64,000 nucleotides of DNA. It comes from Desulfacinum sp. (GTDB taxonomy: Bacteria; Desulfobacterota; Syntrophobacteria; Syntrophobacterales; DSM-9756). Positions 59,987 through 64,000 of the stretch are shown in pieces. Positions within the stretch are counted from its first letter, which is position 1, and every line of letters begins with the position of its first letter. The position numbers and the translations under genes were made by a program. The notes beneath the pieces were generated by a model. It saw only the letters and a program-made list of their open reading frames with translations, made no database searches and was not told the DNA's origin. The stretch is taken from positions 1 to 64,000 of the forward strand of contig JACIYN010000059.1 in the NCBI GenBank assembly GCA_014359885.1, given 5' to 3'.

Positions 59987-60931
59987 ATGCATCTACCCCT
60001 TCATCTCTATCTACCCATTGCGGGAAACAGCGTGAACATGTTTCTCATCCTGGGCCTGGGAGGCTTTGTGGGACTGCTGTCGGGGATTTTCGGTGTGGGC
60101 GGCGGCTTTCTCATGACGCCTCTTCTCATCATGATCGGGATCCCACCCACGGTGGCGGCGGCTTCCGACTCCAACCAGATCGTGGGGGCTTCCACGTCGG
60201 GGACCATCGCCCACTTCCGCATGGGCAACGTGGACTTCAAGATGGGACTGCTGTTGCTCCTGGGAGGTGTGACCGGCGGCACGGTGGGGGTGCAGATCAT
60301 CAAGATCCTGCGGCACCTGGGCAATGCGGACTTCCTGATCAGCGTCACCTATGTGCTCATGCTGGGGATCATCGGTTCCTACATGTTCCAGGAAAGCTAC
60401 CGATCCCTTCGGAGCAGCCGCGCGCCCCAGGCGGCTCCGGCTCCGGCCAACCCCGCCCGCCCTTCGGCCTATGCCCGGTTGGTGGCGTCCCTTCCCTTTC
60501 AGACGGAATTCCCTCGCTCGGGCGTCCGGATGTCGCTCCTCATGCCCCTGCTGCTGGGCATTCTGGTGGGCATCCTGGCGGCGATCATGGGGGTCGGAGG
60601 CGGCTTCATCATGGTGCCCGTCATGGTCTATTTGCTTCGCATGCCCATGCACGTGGTGGTGGGAACGAGTCTTTTTCAGATTCTTTTCACCTGCATCGAT
60701 GTGACCATCATGCAATCCTACACCAACCACACCGTCGATTTCGTGCTGGCCTTCCTGCTCCTTCTGGGGTCCACCGTGGGGGCCCAGGTGGGCGCCCGGA
60801 TCAGCAAGCGTCTCAAGGGCGATCAGCTGAAGATCATCCTGGCCGTCTTGGTGCTGGCGGTCATGGTCAAGATGTTGCTCGGGCTGTTGCTCACCCCCGA
60901 TGTCCTTGTGGCGGAAGCAGGAGGACACTGA
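59987..60931 (+). CDS. TauE/SafE family sulfite/organosulfonate exporter-like permease
   Basis: 314 residues with about eight or nine membrane helices in two repeated halves, each with a GVGGGF motif (SGIFGVGGGFLMTPLLI near residue 33-49 and GVGGGFIMVPVMVYLL near 204-220). A cytoplasmic linker rich in Pro and Ala joins them. TauE/SafE proteins export sulfite, sulfoacetate or related anions. In a sulfur-metabolising bacterium a sulfite or sulfur-compound role is plausible but unproved. It overlaps the next gene by one base (TGATG). Confidence 0.87.
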   Translation: MHLPLHLYLPIAGNSVNMFLILGLGGFVGLLSGIFGVGGGFLMTPLLIMIGIPPTVAAASDSNQIVGASTSGTIAHFRMGNVDFKMGLLLLLGGVTGGTVGVQIIKILRHLGNADFLISVTYVLMLGIIGSYMFQESYRSLRSSRAPQAAPAPANPARPSAYARLVASLPFQTEFPRSGVRMSLLMPLLLGILVGILAAIMGVGGGFIMVPVMVYLLRMPMHVVVGTSLFQILFTCIDVTIMQSYTNHTVDFVLAFLLLLGSTVGAQVGARISKRLKGDQLKIILAVLVLAVMVKMLLGLLLTPDVLVAEAGGH

Positions 60932-61716
60932 TGCGGCGCACTCGGATGATCTTCTGGAGCATGGCGGTTATGGGATGTCTGATCCTGATGGGAACCTCCT
61001 TCGCGCGGGCGATGGACGTCACCGTCCGGCCTCAGGCCTTTGAGATCGGAACCTTCTACAACGGCACCACTTTGAATGTGGAAGGAAGGGTGGGGGCCGA
61101 TCAGGACGTGGTGGTGCGTTTCGTGGGCGTCCCCGCCGATCTTCATCTCAAGAAGAAGGGGAAGGTTTTGGGGTGCCTATGGATGAACCGGGGTTCCGTG
61201 GATTTTCAAGGGGTTCCCAACGTCTTGGTGGTCTGTCTGCCCAAACCCTGGGAAGCCTTGGGGCAGGCGGATTCCGGGGATGCGGAAAGCATCTGGCACC
61301 TGGGCCTGGAGGGTCTGGAATCCCGTGTGACCCTGGCGCCCCAAGGCGAGGACAAACATCTTCTTTTCCGTGAACTCCTCAAGCTAAAAAGAAAACAGAG
61401 GCTTTACCAGGAGGAGGTGGGATCGATCCATTACGGCTCGGAAGACCAAGGGCAGCGCACTTTTCAGGTCTCCTTGAAAATCCCGGCCCGCCTGACCGAA
61501 GGCGATTACCACCTGGAAGTCTACGCCGTCTCGAACGGTCGAGTGGCGGAATCGGCATCCGTGCCCATCCGGGCGCGTCTTGTGGGAGCCCCCGCCTTCA
61601 TCAAGAAGATGGCCTTTGAACACGCCCTTTGGCACGGCATGCTGGCCACCCTGGTGGCCATCTTCGGCGGGCTCCTCATGGGTTTTCTCTTCGGCGCCGG
61701 CAAGGGAGCCCACTGA
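60931..61716 (+). CDS. TIGR02186-like membrane-anchored exported protein
   Basis: 261 residues with a signal sequence (MAVMGCLILMGTSFARAMDV), a large extracytoplasmic beta-rich domain (about 25-225) and one C-terminal helix (LWHGMLATLVAIFGGLLMGF). AFEIGTFYNGTTLNVEGRVG matches the start of the mature domain of TIGR02186 proteins, which are usually encoded beside TauE/SafE permeases, so it is likely to act with the permease at the outer face of the membrane. Coupled to the permease gene by a one-base overlap. Confidence 0.75.
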   Translation: MRRTRMIFWSMAVMGCLILMGTSFARAMDVTVRPQAFEIGTFYNGTTLNVEGRVGADQDVVVRFVGVPADLHLKKKGKVLGCLWMNRGSVDFQGVPNVLVVCLPKPWEALGQADSGDAESIWHLGLEGLESRVTLAPQGEDKHLLFRELLKLKRKQRLYQEEVGSIHYGSEDQGQRTFQVSLKIPARLTEGDYHLEVYAVSNGRVAESASVPIRARLVGAPAFIKKMAFEHALWHGMLATLVAIFGGLLMGFLFGAGKGAH

Positions 61717-61729
61717 AAGGAAGGGGTTC

Positions 61730-64000
61730 ATGAAAACTTTAGGGGCCAGGATTCGAGAACTCTTCACCCGGTGGAGACGGCGGGAGCCCCCGCTCCCGTT
61801 TCCGGTGCTCCTGGAGCGCTTCCGCTCCATCCTGGCCCGAAACAACGAGATCCTGGAACTCATGGCCGAGATGGGCGACAAGCTGAGCGGTGACTACGTC
61901 TTCGACAGCCAGTATATCCGCTCCTCGTGCCGGAAGCTGATCGACCTGGCCCACCACCTGGTCCACGACCTGAACGTGCTGGGCAACCGGAAATATATGG
62001 ACCTCTACGCCGCCCTGGAGCGCATCCAGTGGCGTCTGGACGGGATCCTGGCCGGCCGGCCGGCCCTGGAAGACGTTCCCTACACGCTCTTTTACGAGGA
62101 CTGCAACCGGGACTGGGCCGAGGAGGTGGGCGGAAAGAACGCCAACCTGGGGGAAGTGCGCAACGTGTTGGAACTGACCACGCCGGAAGGCTTTGCCATC
62201 TCCACCCGGGTTTACCATGAATTCATGGCCGCCGCCGGGCTGACCGCCGAGACGGTCTCCCGGCGACTGGAGGAGGCCGGGCCGAGCGACCCTCAGGCCT
62301 TGGAACGGGCCCTTCGGGATATGCAAGAACAGATTCTGGCGGCGCCGGTCCCCGACGGGACGGCCCGGGAGATCCAACACCGCATCGAGACCCTGGCCCG
62401 CCGTCTGGGCCGGGAGCATCTCTTTTTCGCGGTGCGCAGCAGCGCCCCCGGGGAGGACACGGAGCACAGCTTTGCGGGCCTGCACCGGTCTTTTCTCAAT
62501 GTGCCGGAAACGGAGGTGCTGCAGGCCTATCGGCAGGTGGTGGCGGGGATTTTTTCCGTGGAGGCCTGGAAATACCGGGCAGACAAAGGGTTCTGGGAGC
62601 ACGAAACGGCCATGGCCGTGGGCTGCCAGCTCATGGTGGACGCCGTGGTGAGCGGGGTTCTCTACACCGTGGATCCGGTGGAGCCCCAATCGGAAACCCT
62701 CACCGTGGCGGCCACCTGGGGACTCGGCCCCCCCGTGGTGGAAGGGAGCCGGAAGGTGGACCGTTTCCGCATCAGCCGGGATCCTCCCCACGCCCTTCTG
62801 GAAATGCACGTGGTGCGAAAGGATGTGGCCTTGGCCCCCAATCCGGAAGGAGGTACCCGGTGGGCGGAGGTTCCCGAGCCGGACCAGTCCAGGGCTTGCC
62901 TCAACTCGTCTCAGCTCAGCCTGCTGGCCGCCACGGGACTGCTCCTGGAACGGTATTTCAAGAGGCCCCAGGACGTGGAGTGGGCCTTCGACACGTCCGG
63001 CCGGCTCGTCATCCTGCAGAGCCGCCCTTTGAGGGTCAAGCCCGCTGCGGACGCGGACACCTGCCGCATCGCCGACATCACCGCCAGCGCCCCGGTCCTG
63101 TGGTCCGGACGCGGTGACGTGGTCCAGCGGGGCATCGCGGTGGGACAAGTGTTCGTGGTGGAAAGCGACGAGGACCTCCAACGGGTTCCCCCGGGGGTCA
63201 TCCTGGTGGCCCGGGAAAGCTCTCCCAGGCTGGCCCGGGTCATTCGGCATGTGCGGGGAATCATCACCGACGTGGGATCCCCCATGGGCCACATGGCCAC
63301 CGTGGCCCGGGAATTCCGGGTACCCACCGTGGTCAACACGGAAACGGCCACGCGCCTTCTCCGCACCGGCGATGAAGTCACCCTGGACGCCACCGAAAAC
63401 GTCCTCTACCGCGGCCGCATCAACGAGCTATGCTACTATGAATTGACCCAGGAAGAGGTTTTCGAGGATTCTTATGAATACCGACTCCTCAGGCGCCTGC
63501 TCCGCCACGTCACCCCCCTCAACCTGGTGGACCCCAAGGGGGCGGATTTCAACCCCGCGGGGTGCCGCACCCTGCACGACATCACCCGGTTTGTCCACGA
63601 AAAGGCCGTGGCCGAACTGGCGGCCCTCAACATGGCCGGACCGCATCTGGCGGGCACGCGGCCCAGGCTGCTCAAGGCCCCCGTGCCCTTGGACCTGCGG
63701 GTCATCGATGCGGACGGCGGCACGCGCGCCGATTCGGACGCCCGCACCCTCCAGCCCGAGGACATTGTCTCCATACCCATGCAGGCCTTCCTTTCCGGCA
63801 TGGTGGAATCCGACCTGTGGGAAAGGACTCCGGTGGGCATGGACTTCAGCAGCTTCATGTCCAGCATGAGCCGAACCTTCGACGCCCACCGGGCGTCCCT
63901 GGAAGAGGTGGGACTCAACCTGGCGGTGCTGTCGGCCAATTACATGAACATCAGCCTTCGGATCGGCTACCATTTCAACATCATCGATTCTTACCTGAGC
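61730..64000 (+). CDS. PEP synthase/PPDK-like protein with PEP/pyruvate-binding domain (partial)
   Basis: At least 757 residues, open to the end of the window. The first 125 residues are a helical extension without known similarity. GGKNANLGEVRN begins an ATP-grasp PEP/pyruvate-binding domain, with AVRSSAPGEDTEHSFAGLHR and FKRPQDVEWAFD typical of it. A swivelling domain follows with GSPMGHMATVAREFRVPTVV, the position of the phosphohistidine loop (usually TSHAAIxAR). The His is kept but its surroundings differ. The third domain is only started. It may be a phosphotransferase related to PEP synthase, acting on a target other than pyruvate. GGAAGGGG site 5 bases upstream of the ATG; fourth gene of the sigma-54 operon. 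Confidence 0.82.
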   Translation, partial: MKTLGARIRELFTRWRRREPPLPFPVLLERFRSILARNNEILELMAEMGDKLSGDYVFDSQYIRSSCRKLIDLAHHLVHDLNVLGNRKYMDLYAALERIQWRLDGILAGRPALEDVPYTLFYEDCNRDWAEEVGGKNANLGEVRNVLELTTPEGFAISTRVYHEFMAAAGLTAETVSRRLEEAGPSDPQALERALRDMQEQILAAPVPDGTAREIQHRIETLARRLGREHLFFAVRSSAPGEDTEHSFAGLHRSFLNVPETEVLQAYRQVVAGIFSVEAWKYRADKGFWEHETAMAVGCQLMVDAVVSGVLYTVDPVEPQSETLTVAATWGLGPPVVEGSRKVDRFRISRDPPHALLEMHVVRKDVALAPNPEGGTRWAEVPEPDQSRACLNSSQLSLLAATGLLLERYFKRPQDVEWAFDTSGRLVILQSRPLRVKPAADADTCRIADITASAPVLWSGRGDVVQRGIAVGQVFVVESDEDLQRVPPGVILVARESSPRLARVIRHVRGIITDVGSPMGHMATVAREFRVPTVVNTETATRLLRTGDEVTLDATENVLYRGRINELCYYELTQEEVFEDSYEYRLLRRLLRHVTPLNLVDPKGADFNPAGCRTLHDITRFVHEKAVAELAALNMAGPHLAGTRPRLLKAPVPLDLRVIDADGGTRADSDARTLQPEDIVSIPMQAFLSGMVESDLWERTPVGMDFSSFMSSMSRTFDAHRASLEEVGLNLAVLSANYMNISLRIGYHFNIIDSYLS

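Overview
The window looks like a chromosomal segment of a high-GC member of the Desulfobacterota (class Syntrophobacteria or a relative, of the Syntrophobacter/Desulfacinum kind). This is inferred from gene content: a periplasmic tetraheme cytochrome c3, a duplicated HdrC-like iron-sulfur protein, an OFA-type organic-anion transporter, a MucR-type zinc-finger regulator, a DVU0772-like protein, sigma-54 regulation and a TauE/TIGR02186 pair. No rRNA or tRNA gene was seen, so the species is not fixed.

Region 1 (1-4410) is a graveyard of accessory genes. It opens with the N-terminus of an IS1634-type transposase. Then come the remains of a type I restriction-modification locus on the minus strand: an hsdR deleted internally, a RhuM-Fic gene split by an in-frame stop, two hsdS start fragments and one intact Fic protein. 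A doubly truncated MntA/HepT toxin-antitoxin remnant follows.

Region 2 (4559-12706) is metabolic: an Fsr-like efflux pump, then isoaspartyl dipeptidase followed by a complete Dpp/Opp-type peptide ABC transporter (two ATPases, binding protein, two permeases). Region 3 (12845-15852) has an Uma2 nuclease and an AT-richer insert with a TudS-like desulfidase and an amino-acid ABC transporter that lacks its ATPase. Region 4 (16064-26868) holds an RDD protein, an ArsA-like ATPase, a SUKH-DUF1269 fusion and a CheR plus two large hybrid histidine kinases.

Region 5 (27047-45085) mixes housekeeping genes (uvrB, nth, a Nudix hydrolase, a PlsC-like acyltransferase, a DEAD-box helicase, a PfkB kinase) with small lineage-specific proteins. 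It also contains a compact candidate small RNA: a perfect sigma-54 promoter at 27644-27659 followed about 45 bases later by a strong terminator. Region 6 (45437-56183) carries a thioesterase, a Ski2-like helicase, a phosphoesterase, an acetyltransferase, a Ser/Thr kinase with a degenerate receiver domain, an OFA transporter with an odd leader, and a gamma-carbonic anhydrase.

Region 7 (56549-64000) is the most coherent regulatory unit: a membrane histidine kinase and an NtrC-type activator, a terminator, two palindromic candidate activator sites 41 bp apart, an exact -24/-12 promoter, and a four-gene operon (universal stress protein, TauE/SafE exporter, TIGR02186 membrane protein, PEP-synthase-like enzyme). 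The last gene runs off the window.

Intergenic spaces carry several families of palindromic dispersed repeats and degenerate 7-base tandem repeats. All functional statements rest on reading the sequence and on family knowledge; no database search was run.
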